Part shown: positions 34,375-46,160 of the stretch, one piece after another | How the letters are laid out: the number at the start of each line of letters is the position of its first letter | Position numbering within the stretch: position 1 is the first letter of the stretch | Source of the DNA: Candidatus Poribacteria bacterium | Lineage (GTDB): Bacteria > Poribacteria > WGA-4E > WGA-3G | DNA: 64,000 nucleotides | NCBI GenBank assembly: GCA_958295945.1 | Contig: OY282386.1 | Location: forward strand, 1,367,371 to 1,431,370 | Direction: 5' to 3' | The notes under the pieces: generated by a model | Told to the model about the DNA's origin: nothing | Seen by the model: only the letters and a program-made list of their open reading frames with translations | Databases searched by the model: none | Made by a program: the position numbers and the translations under genes

Positions 34375-34944
34375 ATGTCAAACTGCTTTATCAATTGTCT
34401 ACCAGAACATACAATGGGAACAATTATTGAACAACCTCCAGTGAAAGCAATCGTCGGTGTCCTGACTGCTGCACCTGAAATCTTGCCAACTGTCTATCAT
34501 CAACTTACATATCAATTTGGAGATATTGACTATACAAGCGAACTATTGCCCTTCACAAGTACAAATTACTATGAAAGCGAAATGGGAAAAGATATTCATA
34601 GGCAATTTATCAGTTTTGAAAATCTGATTGATCCTGGCACACTTGCAGGCAAAAAACTATATACTAATCAGGTAGAACAAACATACTTCACAGAAGGCAC
34701 GACACAGCGACGTGTCAATTTAGATGTCGGATATATTTGTTTGGCAAAGTTAGTCCTTGCATCAACAAAAGATCATGCTCACCGTATCTATCTCAGCGAT
34801 GGCATCTATGCGGAAATCACCCTTCGTTATTATCAAAAAACGTTCCAACCGTGGGAATGGACCTATCCGGACTATCGTTTGCCTACATACATCAATATAT
34901 TCAATCATATTCGTACTATCTATAGGGAGCAACTTAATATATGA
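34375..34944 (+). CDS. DUF4416 family protein
   Basis: The 189-residue product matches DUF4416. It begins with PPVKAIVGVLTA, then YYESEMG, FENLIDPG, VNLDVGYICLAKLVLASTKD, HRIYL(S/G)DGIYAE and WTYPDYR. The function of this family is unknown. Neither the ATG at 34375 nor that at 34414 has a clear ribosome site. Its last bases overlap the next gene by ATGA, so the two are probably translated together. Confidence 0.8.
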   Translation: MSNCFINCLPEHTMGTIIEQPPVKAIVGVLTAAPEILPTVYHQLTYQFGDIDYTSELLPFTSTNYYESEMGKDIHRQFISFENLIDPGTLAGKKLYTNQVEQTYFTEGTTQRRVNLDVGYICLAKLVLASTKDHAHRIYLSDGIYAEITLRYYQKTFQPWEWTYPDYRLPTYINIFNHIRTIYREQLNI

Positions 34945-36122
34945 CCACATTTCTTACTATTGTCAAACTGTCTAAACTAAGAGGAACTGTCTGTTCAAAA
35001 TTACTTGCATTCTTGTCTCTCTATGGATTATTAATACTATTGACATATCCATTAAGTGCACAAGAGGCAGAGACACAGCGGGTAAGAGCAAGAGAACTTG
35101 GCATAAAAATCGGTATATATCCATCTGGGAAACATAATGCAATTACTGATGTTCCTGGTGTCAAGGTCGGTCATATTACACTGATTGAAGGTGATTCGGT
35201 TCGTACAGGTGTTACGGCAATTCTCCCGCACGATGATATTTGGAAATCACGTCTGTTTGGTGCCGCACATACAATCCACGGCAATGGTGAATCTACTGGT
35301 ATTGCTCGAATCAACCAAGCTGGATGGATTGAGTCCCCAATTTTACTAACAAATACGCTCAGTGTTGGTGCAGTCCACGACGGTGTCGTCCGATACATCA
35401 TCAAACGATATCCTGATGATAACATTGTGCTTCCAATAGTCGCAGAATGCTATGATGGCGGTTTAAATGACATCAGTGGATTACATGTGAAACCAGAACA
35501 CGCCATTGAAGCAATTGAGAAAGCTTCATCTGCTCCTGTAGCAGAAGGGTGTGTTGGTGGTGGAACAGGGATGCGTTCCTATGGGTTCAAAGCTGGAATA
35601 GGTTCCGCATCACGAGTGCTACCGCAGAACAAAGGCGGATGGAAAGTCGGTGTTTTGGTAAACGCTAATGGTGGGAGACGACATCAATTGCGCATTGATG
35701 GTGTGCCTGTTGGTAGAGTCTTGGAAGTGGATCACTCTAAACCCGGTAGGGATGGTTCGTTTATTATTGTTTTAGCAACTGATGCACCATTGACGCACCG
35801 TCAGTTGAAACAACTGGCAATCCGTGCAACCCACGGTCTTGCGCGGACTGGAACACCAAGCACTGATAGCAGTGGTGAGTTCGTCATAGCGTTTTCAACT
35901 GCAAATGTTTTTCCACGTAATACAGAAAGCGGAACATTCCAGATCAATATGGTTGTCAACAGTCGTTTGAGTGCTATTTTTGAGGCTGCTATTGAGGCAA
36001 CTGAGGAGGCGGTTGTCAATTCAATGACAATGGCAACAACAATGACGGGACGTAATGGTCGGACGATGCATGCTATCCCTCTGGATCAGTTGAAAAAAGT
36101 AATGGCACAATATAGTCGTTAA
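34941..36122 (+). CDS. S58 (DmpA-type) aminopeptidase, exported
   Basis: The 393-residue protein has a signal sequence of about 40 residues with a hydrophobic core and a cleavage-like PLSAQ. The catalytic body matches the P1/DmpA family of L-aminopeptidase/D-esterases: ITDVPGVKVGH, AVHDGVV, VAECYDGGLND, and CVGGGTGMRSYGFKAGIGSASR. In DmpA-like enzymes the chain self-cleaves before a Ser nucleophile, and the Ser in GIGSASR is the candidate here. The family releases N-terminal residues including D-amino acids. The start overlaps the DUF4416 stop (ATGA). Confidence 0.85.
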   Translation: MTTFLTIVKLSKLRGTVCSKLLAFLSLYGLLILLTYPLSAQEAETQRVRARELGIKIGIYPSGKHNAITDVPGVKVGHITLIEGDSVRTGVTAILPHDDIWKSRLFGAAHTIHGNGESTGIARINQAGWIESPILLTNTLSVGAVHDGVVRYIIKRYPDDNIVLPIVAECYDGGLNDISGLHVKPEHAIEAIEKASSAPVAEGCVGGGTGMRSYGFKAGIGSASRVLPQNKGGWKVGVLVNANGGRRHQLRIDGVPVGRVLEVDHSKPGRDGSFIIVLATDAPLTHRQLKQLAIRATHGLARTGTPSTDSSGEFVIAFSTANVFPRNTESGTFQINMVVNSRLSAIFEAAIEATEEAVVNSMTMATTMTGRNGRTMHAIPLDQLKKVMAQYSR

Positions 36123-36369
36123 ATATCATGCGAACATTTTGTGTAATCCGTAATTCTGATAACGAAAATCAGTTTTAGCATACATTCTAAGTTTTTGTTA
36201 GATTTTTTTGAAAAATGTGATAAAAAAGTTTGCATTCAACCAAATTTTGTGTTAAACTATTATTCACGATTTTAATGTATAACTAACTTTGTTGAAATGT
36301 TAATTGATTTTTGTTTTCAAGTTTTCTAATATATGCTATATTAATTTCTATAATGAAAGGAATAAAACA
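36123..36369. other. Intergenic region before the XRE gene
   Basis: It is AT-rich with no gene. TTGATT and TAATAT 17 bases apart, about 36304-36335, are a possible promoter for the XRE gene. Confidence 0.4.
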
Positions 36370-36732
36370 ATGAGTGATGAAGTTATTTCACGAATAAAGG
36401 AACGTCGGCGTGAACTAAAAATGACACAAACGGAATTGGCAAAAGCAGCGAATTTAACACCTGCTGCGATCTCCCAATTTGAATCAGGAACCCGGAAACC
36501 TTCTTTTAATACACTCTCCAGTTTGTCTGATGCATTGAAGGTAACAACAGATTACCTGCTTGGCAAAAAAGAGCGCGGTTATGAAGACCTTATGGCTGAT
36601 CCGAGACTCAATGTAATGTTTAGAGGGATGATGGATTTCACAGAAAAAGATAAAGAAATACTCTATGAACATTATAAATTCCTCAAACATCAAGCGGAAA
36701 AAACAGATAAAGGTTCCGCGGATGCTGAGTAG
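36370..36732 (+). CDS. XRE-family transcriptional regulator
   Basis: The 120-residue protein starts with a helix-turn-helix of the Cro/C1 type. Its residues about 7-62 include ELKMTQTELAKAANLTPAA, ISQFESGTRKPSF and a DYLLGKK end. A short acidic-basic C-terminal tail follows. A GAAAGGA ribosome site lies before the ATG at 36370. The gene overlaps the ImmA/IrrE-like protease gene by 11 bases. In integrative elements and phages such pairs form a repressor plus an anti-repressor protease. Confidence 0.88.
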   Translation: MSDEVISRIKERRRELKMTQTELAKAANLTPAAISQFESGTRKPSFNTLSSLSDALKVTTDYLLGKKERGYEDLMADPRLNVMFRGMMDFTEKDKEILYEHYKFLKHQAEKTDKGSADAE

Positions 36733-37576
36733 TCGTATACGACATGCGAAGGGAAGCCCCGCGGCAAAGGCGTGGGGCATCCTTCGCGATCTTCGTATAC
36801 AAGATTTTCCGATAAACCCGAGGCAAATCGCAGCAGAACTTGGGATTGTAGTCTGGGAACGAGAACTCCCAGAGACTTGTGACGGATGGCTGATGCAGGT
36901 TGGAAGTGCATACGGCATTCTCATCAATGCGCGTATCCGATCCGAAGCGCGACGGAATTTTACGATTGCACATGAAATCGGACATTATCTGTTAGAACGT
37001 GATACCGTTCGTTCCTGTTCATTGGATGAACGGTTAAACGTCCTGGTTGCGGCACAAGAATGTGATACGGAAGAAGGACGGTTACAAAAGCAGGCTTATC
37101 TCTTGAGTGAGCAACGCGCAAACCGATTCGCTGTTGAATTGTTGATGCCGAGTCCCATCTTTTTAGCAGACTTATGCTCGCTTCAACAATTTGGGTTACC
37201 AGCAATTACCAAACTCGCTTCTCAGTACGGCACGTCTTTGACAAGCACTGCAATTCATTATACAAGATTATCCGACCTTATTTGTGCAATTGTGTTTTCT
37301 GAGGCAGGTGTTATTCGATACTTCGCGTATTCAAATGGTTTTCGTAAAAACGAGAACTGCTACCTCGTTAGTGGACAACGGCTTCATCCAGAGGCGTTAG
37401 CATCCCAATTCTCTCATGGATCACGTGTTAGCGACATAATGGATGATGTTCCATTAAATTACTGGTGCCAACCGAAAAATCTCCGATTAAATGAAGCGAC
37501 AGACTATAGTATTATTGAACATTCTCGCCGAATTCCGCGCACAAATCAGGTGATAACCTTCCTCCACCTTCCCTAA
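36722..37576 (+). CDS. ImmA/IrrE-family zinc metallopeptidase
   Basis: The 284-residue protein carries the HExxH zinc motif (FTIAHEIGHYLLE) and the later glutamate (NRFAVELLMPS), as in ImmA and IrrE. These proteases cleave XRE-type repressors in response to DNA damage or cell signals. The start at 36722 overlaps the XRE gene, which supports co-translation. The C-terminal half after residue 190 is of unknown function. It converges with the DNA methyltransferase gene with only 10 bases between. Confidence 0.85.
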   Translation: MLSSRIRHAKGSPAAKAWGILRDLRIQDFPINPRQIAAELGIVVWERELPETCDGWLMQVGSAYGILINARIRSEARRNFTIAHEIGHYLLERDTVRSCSLDERLNVLVAAQECDTEEGRLQKQAYLLSEQRANRFAVELLMPSPIFLADLCSLQQFGLPAITKLASQYGTSLTSTAIHYTRLSDLICAIVFSEAGVIRYFAYSNGFRKNENCYLVSGQRLHPEALASQFSHGSRVSDIMDDVPLNYWCQPKNLRLNEATDYSIIEHSRRIPRTNQVITFLHLP

Positions 37577-37586
37577 TATACAGTCC

Positions 37587-38525
37587 CTATCGTTCAAGCA
37601 AAGAGGGTTGTATAATATTTGTTTCGTCATCTGTGTTACGATATTTACCCACATGTTTACCTTTCGTTTTACGATCCTTAAACGTCCCTTGCACATGATG
37701 CAATCCTTGTTCCTCTCGTATTTTAGACATTTCCCCTTGAGCATTATTCAACCTATCGATCACCATTTCTAAATATGCATCACTTCTGTCAATCCCAATA
37801 TATTTATGTCCTAAAAGTTTAGCCGCAACAGCAGTAGTACCACTACCGATGTAAGGATCTAACACAACACCAGGTGTCCCTGTTTCCAAGATTGATATTA
37901 TTATTCGGGCAGGCAACCAGAGCGGAAATGGAGCTGGATGTGGATTTTTTCTGCCATCTTCAGGCACGCCGCGCCATATAGATGTCAATTTCGCATCACA
38001 AGACCTCAATTCTTTGCCAATTAATTTATCGCCAATAGGTTTATATAACCAATAAATCCGTTCCTCAACTTGCCAAAAACGCCATCCTCTTATATTTCCT
38101 GCTATCATTCTGTCCCAAATGATTTCTTGCTTTACTGTCCACTTCGTTTTGCGTAACCAGTCCATAGGATGATACATGTTACCTCTATCCCATCGGACTT
38201 TGTGATTGTAGAAAAACGAACCGCCAGGGGAGGTTATACGGTATATCTCATCCAAGACATTTACTTGATTCTGTTGATACTCAGGTTCAGGTAAAGCATC
38301 TTTATATACATCATACACGACATTTTTAACAAGCCAACCTTTATGTTTTTCTTGTTTGTTATATGGTGGCGAGGTAACGCCAACATTTATGACATCATCA
38401 TCTATCTTAGTCAAAATGTCAAGGGTGTTGCCTTCAATGAGTTTGCCTTCGCCGACCATATCCGTAGTAATTTGTTTATGATCCAGTGAATCGTCTTTAA
38501 GATGAAGTTGATCGGTAATGTTCAT
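37587..38525 (-). CDS. Type II DNA methyltransferase (beta class, TSPPY)
   Basis: The 312-residue enzyme has the catalytic motif VTSPPYN first and the S-adenosylmethionine motif VVLDPYIGSGTTA second, the order of the beta class. TSPPY favours N4-cytosine methylation but N6-adenine cannot be excluded. Its start overlaps the stop of the upstream gene in a TAATG junction, so the two are translationally coupled and form a restriction-modification pair. Confidence 0.88.
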   Translation of the reverse strand: MNITDQLHLKDDSLDHKQITTDMVGEGKLIEGNTLDILTKIDDDVINVGVTSPPYNKQEKHKGWLVKNVVYDVYKDALPEPEYQQNQVNVLDEIYRITSPGGSFFYNHKVRWDRGNMYHPMDWLRKTKWTVKQEIIWDRMIAGNIRGWRFWQVEERIYWLYKPIGDKLIGKELRSCDAKLTSIWRGVPEDGRKNPHPAPFPLWLPARIIISILETGTPGVVLDPYIGSGTTAVAAKLLGHKYIGIDRSDAYLEMVIDRLNNAQGEMSKIREEQGLHHVQGTFKDRKTKGKHVGKYRNTDDETNIIQPSLLER

Positions 38526-39190
38526 TATGTTGTCTGCTCCAAATATTGGAATACATTTTTTGTAATGTGCGGCTTTGCGTCGAAAAGTCTCTGTCTAAAC
38601 GTGGTATAAACTGTTTTAAAACTATTTGTGCCCTTGTAATGCTTAAATGAAAAATCTGCACTTCGCAGATATTGACTTGTTCTATCTCCGTCGGGAAATC
38701 TACGTTCAAGTTGTGCCTGCAAGCGAGATGTGAAACTTTGTTCGTTAAAGTCGAACTCGAATATGTAAATGAGACATCCGTCAACAAAACCGGCAACCAA
38801 CATGTTTGGATTTTCTTCTTTATGTCTTTCAAACTTCTGCCAACTGTAATCGGTGAAATTTCCACCACCATTTAGTTTTGTGGGATTTTTAGCAGTGGAA
38901 TCAGTGCGAAAATTCCGGGGTTTGATTTCACAGTATTCTATTGGTCCAGTAGGCGTATTCTGTCGAAAACCATTATAACCTAATTTCTTAGTACTCGGTT
39001 CATATCCTGCGACTACAGCAACAACTAACTCACGCATCGTAGAAGAATTCAAATCGTTGAAATAGATCGTAAGGAGGTCTAAGAGTATAGAAATCAAATT
39101 GTCTTTAGATTTTCCGAGTAGGTTGGCATTGATACCAGTGTGTTCTTTTGTAGCATAATCTTTAATAAGTTGAAGAAGGTCTCTGTTCAT
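38525..39190 (-). CDS. Probable type II restriction endonuclease
   Basis: The 221-residue protein has no family I can name with confidence. It holds a candidate PD-(D/E)XK core (acidic residues in the N-terminal helices, then IEYCEIKPRN with E-x-K). It lies directly before a methyltransferase with a one-base TAATG overlap. That arrangement is typical of restriction enzymes. AAGGAT precedes the ATG. The recognition site is unknown; MjaI-like enzymes were considered but could not be confirmed. Confidence 0.65.
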   Translation of the reverse strand: MNRDLLQLIKDYATKEHTGINANLLGKSKDNLISILLDLLTIYFNDLNSSTMRELVVAVVAGYEPSTKKLGYNGFRQNTPTGPIEYCEIKPRNFRTDSTAKNPTKLNGGGNFTDYSWQKFERHKEENPNMLVAGFVDGCLIYIFEFDFNEQSFTSRLQAQLERRFPDGDRTSQYLRSADFSFKHYKGTNSFKTVYTTFRQRLFDAKPHITKNVFQYLEQTT

Positions 39191-39285
39191 GTTGTGTAAA
39201 TCCTTTTTCTTGATAGTTATATAGGCACTATATTGAGAAAATGGTTAATACAAGATAGCAGAGCAATAATAGTTTGTCAATGCCA

Positions 39286-41313
<2,028 letters not shown>

Positions 41314-41367
41314 TTAATTTGGAATATTTATGTCTTATAAAACGTGTCATCTTACATAAGATTACAT

Positions 41368-41391
41368 AAAAAAGGCGGAGTAGACTCCGCC
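41368..41391 (-). terminator. Intrinsic terminator after the aldehyde dehydrogenase gene
   Basis: GGCGGAGT, a two-base loop and ACTCCGCC form an 8-bp stem followed on the minus strand by six U (41373-41368). Confidence 0.85.
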
Positions 41392-41442
41392 GCAGATATT
41401 TCACTAAGATATTTGGAACGATACGAACCGATCGTTATGAAG

Positions 41443-42876
41443 TTATTTTTTGCACAAGGTGTGAGCAGATAGGTCGTTTGCCAAAGTTAAGCGTCTTTGA
41501 CGAGTAAATGTTCGGGGACGTGTATATCCTTCACCCGTTGGTCCGGCGATTGTCATTGCTAAAAAGCCTTCACCCTCCAAACCACAACACGCATAAGATG
41601 GAGCATTGACAACGACTACGGAGCAATTCATTGCCTTGTTGAATTGTGTAATGCGTTTTGTGTTGTTCGTATGGAGCATGGCGGTGTGTCCTCTGCCACC
41701 ATCTGCTGCGAGTGCCCCTTTTAATGCCTCGTCAAAATCACGCACTCGAACCACAGGCAATATAGGCATAAGGTATTCGTTGATAACAAAATTGTGGTCT
41801 GCTGGAACTTCTACTACGATAGCGACCGTTTGTGCAGGTGCTGTGATACCTGCTGCTTCAAGGATGGTTTTCGCATCTTTACCGATATATTCTTTATTAG
41901 ATTCGCCATTCTCTGTGACAACTGCTTCAAGTGCTTCGCGTTGACTTGCATTAAGCAGATGTCCACCATTCTGTGTGAGTTGTTGTATCGTATCATTTGC
42001 AACAGTTTCAACGACAAAGAGTGCTTTTTCACCGATACAGAGTAGGTTATTGTCAAAACTTGTCCCTGCGATTACGTGTCTGGCAGCATTTGGAATATCA
42101 GCGGTTTCGTCAATAATAGCGGGTGGATTGCCGGGACCAGCGGCGATTGCTTTCTTACCACTTGTCAACGCTGCTTTGACAACACTTGCACCACCAGTGG
42201 CTACGACCATCGCTATATCGGGGTGATCCATAATTTGTTTGGCTGTCCGTAGTGTAGCATTCGCAACAGAAGTTAGTAGGTTCGCAGGTCCTCCTGACTT
42301 CACTATCGCATCATTAATCACATGCATCGTCTCTTCAGTGCAATCGCTCGCGTTGGGATGCGGACTAAATAGGACTGCGTTCCCCGCAGAAATCATGATA
42401 ATTGCATGGTTGATTACTGTGGATGTGGGATTTGTGGTGGGAGTAATCGAATTGATAACACCGAACGGAACATATTCTATCAATAACGTGCCATCATCTC
42501 CAGACATAGACTCCGATATTAAGTCTTCCATACCCGGTGACAGGTTGACAGCACCTTCATTTTTCATTATTTTATGTTCTGGGTTACCCATTTTTGTCTC
42601 TTGAACTGCCAGTTCTGCGAGTCGTTTTGCATTTTCAAGAGAGACTTGTTTGATTGCTTCTATAATCTCACGTCTTTTGGCAAACCCAAGTTTGATGAGT
42701 GCTGCTTGTGCTGTTTTGGCTGCGCTGATTGCCTCCTCCACAGATGCGAAAACACCTGACCGAGAAGAACTTGTCCCAGACGTTATGGGAGGTACAGTAA
42801 CCTTTCCATCTTGCTGTAGTGTGGTTAGGACTTGTGAAACAATCTGTTCAATCTGTTTCTCATCAATTTGTGCCAT
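41443..42876 (-). CDS. Microcompartment-type CoA-acylating aldehyde dehydrogenase (EutE/PduP-like)
   Basis: The 477-residue enzyme converts aldehydes to acyl-CoA with NAD. It matches EutE/PduP, with the nicotinamide-loop region AGPGNPPAIID and the catalytic cysteine in SFDNNLLCIGEK. Its first 20 residues (AQIDEKQIEQIVSQVL) are an amphipathic helix, the form of the encapsulation peptides that target enzymes to microcompartments, and a low-complexity linker follows. GGAGG precedes the ATG. A BMC shell gene lies 247 bases upstream on the same strand, and an intrinsic terminator follows. Confidence 0.9.
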   Translation of the reverse strand: MAQIDEKQIEQIVSQVLTTLQQDGKVTVPPITSGTSSSRSGVFASVEEAISAAKTAQAALIKLGFAKRREIIEAIKQVSLENAKRLAELAVQETKMGNPEHKIMKNEGAVNLSPGMEDLISESMSGDDGTLLIEYVPFGVINSITPTTNPTSTVINHAIIMISAGNAVLFSPHPNASDCTEETMHVINDAIVKSGGPANLLTSVANATLRTAKQIMDHPDIAMVVATGGASVVKAALTSGKKAIAAGPGNPPAIIDETADIPNAARHVIAGTSFDNNLLCIGEKALFVVETVANDTIQQLTQNGGHLLNASQREALEAVVTENGESNKEYIGKDAKTILEAAGITAPAQTVAIVVEVPADHNFVINEYLMPILPVVRVRDFDEALKGALAADGGRGHTAMLHTNNTKRITQFNKAMNCSVVVVNAPSYACCGLEGEGFLAMTIAGPTGEGYTRPRTFTRQRRLTLANDLSAHTLCKK

Positions 42877-43123
42877 TCATGCCTCCAATATCTCAAGTAT
42901 GGACATAACCGATGTAAATCAAAGATAACACGGTTGCGTGTTTAGAAATCCAAGCATCGCTGAGGTTTCTATATTGATGTGACGATTTCTATGTATTGGT
43001 GGGGATAAGTTGATGTAATATCAGAAAAATCAGACGTGTCTGTTTTCCTTGAATTAGATTAATTTCACATTCCCAACGGACGCGATGTCTAATATTGCGC
43101 CATGTCCAATACAAACAATGGAT

Positions 43124-43423
43124 TTACGCATCCGAATCGGCATCGGCAGCTTTACCAGCGAGAATAGTTTCAACATCCGAATGTGGACGAGGAATGACGT
43201 GTACGGATACGAGTTCACCGACTGCTTTTGCAGCTTCCGCACCAGCATCTGTAGCAGCTTGCACTGCACCCACATCGCCACGTACCATGACGGTTACAAA
43301 ACCACCGCCTACCTGTTCTTTCCCAATCAATTTGACGTTAGCGGCTTTGACCATCGTGTCGGCAGCTTCAACTGCACCGACCAACCCACGAGTTTCAACC
43401 ATTCCTAATGCTTCATTGCTCAT
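43124..43423 (-). CDS. Bacterial microcompartment shell protein (BMC-H, EutM/PduA type)
   Basis: The 99-residue protein is a single BMC domain: [21 protein letters not shown], then the pore-facing [18 protein letters not shown] and the closing [16 protein letters not shown]. Such proteins form hexamers that tile the shell of metabolic organelles. AAGGAG precedes the ATG. A weak promoter lies at 43530-43558. No other shell or vertex gene is in the window. Confidence 0.95.
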   Translation of the reverse strand: MSNEALGMVETRGLVGAVEAADTMVKAANVKLIGKEQVGGGFVTVMVRGDVGAVQAATDAGAEAAKAVGELVSVHVIPRPHSDVETILAGKAADADSDA

Positions 43424-43529
43424 ATTTTTTGCTCCTTATCTGTCTCAAAAGTAGAATACAAGGGACTGCTGATGATTTACCTTAATGGTGGAAGCAGTTC
43501 CTCATAATATATAAAATGTGCATAATAAT

Positions 43530-43558
43530 ATGATACTATAAATGCGTATTTTCTGCAA
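43530..43558 (-). promoter_or_regulatory. Candidate promoter of the shell protein gene
   Basis: TTGCAG (43553-43558) and TATCAT (43530-43535) on the minus strand are 17 bases apart. Confidence 0.4.
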
Positions 43559-43583
43559 ATGAAATTTTCATTATAATAATTGT

Positions 43584-46160
43584 TTATGTTGTATCTGCTA
43601 ATGTGTCACTCAATGCATCCCAGAAAGGATTCTCATCGTTTTCATTGTAAAATGGTAAACCAATCAAACGGAATTTTTTGCTATCAACTGTTAGAAGTTT
43701 GTTTTTAAATTCACCAGTTATCTCTTTCATGAATCTTTCTTTCCATTGGTCAGTGGGTTGTAAATATTTTCCTTTGGGTTCTACGAAAAATTGATAACAA
43801 ACGAAATTCCCTTTTTTTTCTTGTAGGAATAGTGCAAAATCTGGATAGAATGCTTGTCCATCAGAGAAGTTATAGATTGCAAAATGCATTTCGTTACGTA
43901 GTAGGTAGATTTCATTATAATGTGCTGCTAATGTCTTTACCTTCCTGATGAGCAAATCTACGAATGCTTTTTCTTCACTCGTGCCGTAGAGAGAGTTGAA
44001 TGGAAACCAATCTTTGTCCTCAAACTGCCGATCAATAGTTGCACGCGGGTTTCGCGCATCAAATTTCAAGAGTTTATCTTTGAATACATCATGCACCTGT
44101 TTTGGTCCAAAGTGTTTTGTTCCTTGGTATTCAGTAACTTGTTCTCGGACTTCAGTTTCAATTTGACTTAACAACCCTTGGCATGCGGAGAGTTTTGCAG
44201 AACGATTCTCATCTAAATTCAATAGGTTTCCCTTGAATGTGATAGCCAATCCACCTAAATAGTTCCCTGAAGTCATAAATTCACTTATAGATGTTAAGTG
44301 TGGACAATACTTCTTAATCGATGCAAAGGTGAAAAACGGATTACAAGCAATAGCGGTTCTAAGGATATTCTGTTCAATTTCATTAACAGGAATATCCCAC
44401 CCATCATCGTTTTGCAGCATCGGTGTTGTTCCTTCCTCCATTGCAGTAGTTTCTCCCGCAGAACCTGTAGGAATAACGTGCTCATAGTTCTTCTGATTCA
44501 CACTGAGATTGGCAAGGTCAGCGAAAGATTGGACATGTTGGTAATCCTTCGGGACCTGTTCATTAAGCCAGATAACCCCATATTTGTAAAATTTAGTTTT
44601 CTTGAATTTGTCCTTTAATTTCAACTCACGGGTAACGCCTCGTTCATCCATCATACCTTGGTCAATGAGTGCAGTTCTAATTTCCGATATGTAACGTGAA
44701 TCGTGGATGCTATGGTAATGAAGTTCTTCTAACACGCGCAATTCATGGTTTAGCTCCTCATCAAATTTTCGACGGAATCTATCTGGATAGTCTGGTAAGA
44801 CAAATGGAAAATAGCGTGCACCGCGTCCGATAAGTTGTGCTTCGGATGTAGTCGTTGATCCGATTTTTCCCTTCCCTGAGTCGCGGGTTTCATAACAACG
44901 GACAATATCAAACAGGTTTAGCACGTCCCATCCTTCGTTGAGTTTTTGCACGGCAAAGATAGCACGTATCGGATTATCTTTGTCTTCAAGTGTGTTTACT
45001 TGCATCTGATAGTTTTTCTTTGCGTCTTCGTCGTTTACCGAGAGACAATATGCTTCCTGAAATTCGGATTTCAGACGTTGGACAAGTTGTTCGGGACCGA
45101 TGCCGTTTTCATCAAAGAAACGGAATGCCTGTTGAACAATCTCAAGTGGAGATTTCTGAATACCTTGAATTTGGTCATGGGTTAGTCCATCAATCAATTT
45201 GTGGAAGTTCTCCTTGTTTTCTTCCGATTGCGCGATTGTCTTCTGTGCTTTAAACAGTATGACAGGCTTTAGGTTAATTCCGTTTTTCCCCGCCACCTCC
45301 CGCTTGTATTGGTTGAGAATGAGTGCCTGCAAGATACGTGAGTCCTGATCTAAATCGGAATGTACAAGCACAACCTCTTTTGAATACTTATCGTTACGAT
45401 AATCCACAAGGTCGTAGCGATTGATAATTTTATTCCGATACTTTTCTACCATTGCAGGTGTCGCATAGTCATGCGTTGCTGTAAATTCCAACAGTAGATT
45501 AGCGTCATTAGACTTAAAGATATGTTCTACTGTGTTTTCCCAACTTTCAAATAACGTTATTCCTGTCTGTGTCTTTGTGCTAACATTCATGTGATGCGCT
45601 TCATCAGCTAACAACACGATTTGCTGCTCAGCGAAATTCTCATAAGTTAAGGCGTTCTCCTTTTCTGAATTCATATCAGTATGAAGTTGCTGGATTGTCG
45701 TGAAGCAAATATTGATGTCGTTTTCGTTGACTCCATCAAAATTGTCCACCTTCGTTACGGTGACAGGTTTACCTTCAAAACGGATGTCTTGACTGAAAAG
45801 GTATTTTGTTGCACGTGGGTCGAGAAAGTTATTCTTTGTCTTTTCAATGATATTAGTGGAGTTGACAAAAAAGAGGAAATTTCGGTATCCTTGTTCGTAA
45901 AGATAGAGAATCAGCCCCGCCATGATAAGCGTCTTACCACTGCCAGTTGCCATGTTGAATAACAAGTGTAGCGGTTTTTCCTTCTCTTCAAAATCATTTT
46001 CAAAACAGAGGAGAAACCGTACGAACGCTTCTTCTTGATACTCTCGGAGTTCAAACGTGGGGTTAAGGTTGTCTGTGATATATGCGGGAACTTCGGTTTC
46101 TCGGAGGGTTTTCCGTCCGAATTCCTCTAATACTGTTTCGTGTAAAAATTTTTCGGGCAT
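43584..46160 (-). CDS. res: Type III restriction enzyme, Res subunit
   Basis: The 858-residue protein is a superfamily 2 helicase-translocase with Walker A NMATGSGKT (70-77) and the DEAH-like LLADEAHHMN. It also has later helicase motifs (FAVQKLNEGWDV and IGRGARYFPF), and a C-terminal PD-(D/E)XK nuclease (FYPDFALFLQ and VEPKGKYL). It cuts unmodified DNA together with Mod. It overlaps the upstream 984-residue gene by a TAATG junction, so it is translated as part of one operon. Confidence 0.93.
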   Translation of the reverse strand: MPEKFLHETVLEEFGRKTLRETEVPAYITDNLNPTFELREYQEEAFVRFLLCFENDFEEKEKPLHLLFNMATGSGKTLIMAGLILYLYEQGYRNFLFFVNSTNIIEKTKNNFLDPRATKYLFSQDIRFEGKPVTVTKVDNFDGVNENDINICFTTIQQLHTDMNSEKENALTYENFAEQQIVLLADEAHHMNVSTKTQTGITLFESWENTVEHIFKSNDANLLLEFTATHDYATPAMVEKYRNKIINRYDLVDYRNDKYSKEVVLVHSDLDQDSRILQALILNQYKREVAGKNGINLKPVILFKAQKTIAQSEENKENFHKLIDGLTHDQIQGIQKSPLEIVQQAFRFFDENGIGPEQLVQRLKSEFQEAYCLSVNDEDAKKNYQMQVNTLEDKDNPIRAIFAVQKLNEGWDVLNLFDIVRCYETRDSGKGKIGSTTTSEAQLIGRGARYFPFVLPDYPDRFRRKFDEELNHELRVLEELHYHSIHDSRYISEIRTALIDQGMMDERGVTRELKLKDKFKKTKFYKYGVIWLNEQVPKDYQHVQSFADLANLSVNQKNYEHVIPTGSAGETTAMEEGTTPMLQNDDGWDIPVNEIEQNILRTAIACNPFFTFASIKKYCPHLTSISEFMTSGNYLGGLAITFKGNLLNLDENRSAKLSACQGLLSQIETEVREQVTEYQGTKHFGPKQVHDVFKDKLLKFDARNPRATIDRQFEDKDWFPFNSLYGTSEEKAFVDLLIRKVKTLAAHYNEIYLLRNEMHFAIYNFSDGQAFYPDFALFLQEKKGNFVCYQFFVEPKGKYLQPTDQWKERFMKEITGEFKNKLLTVDSKKFRLIGLPFYNENDENPFWDALSDTLADTT

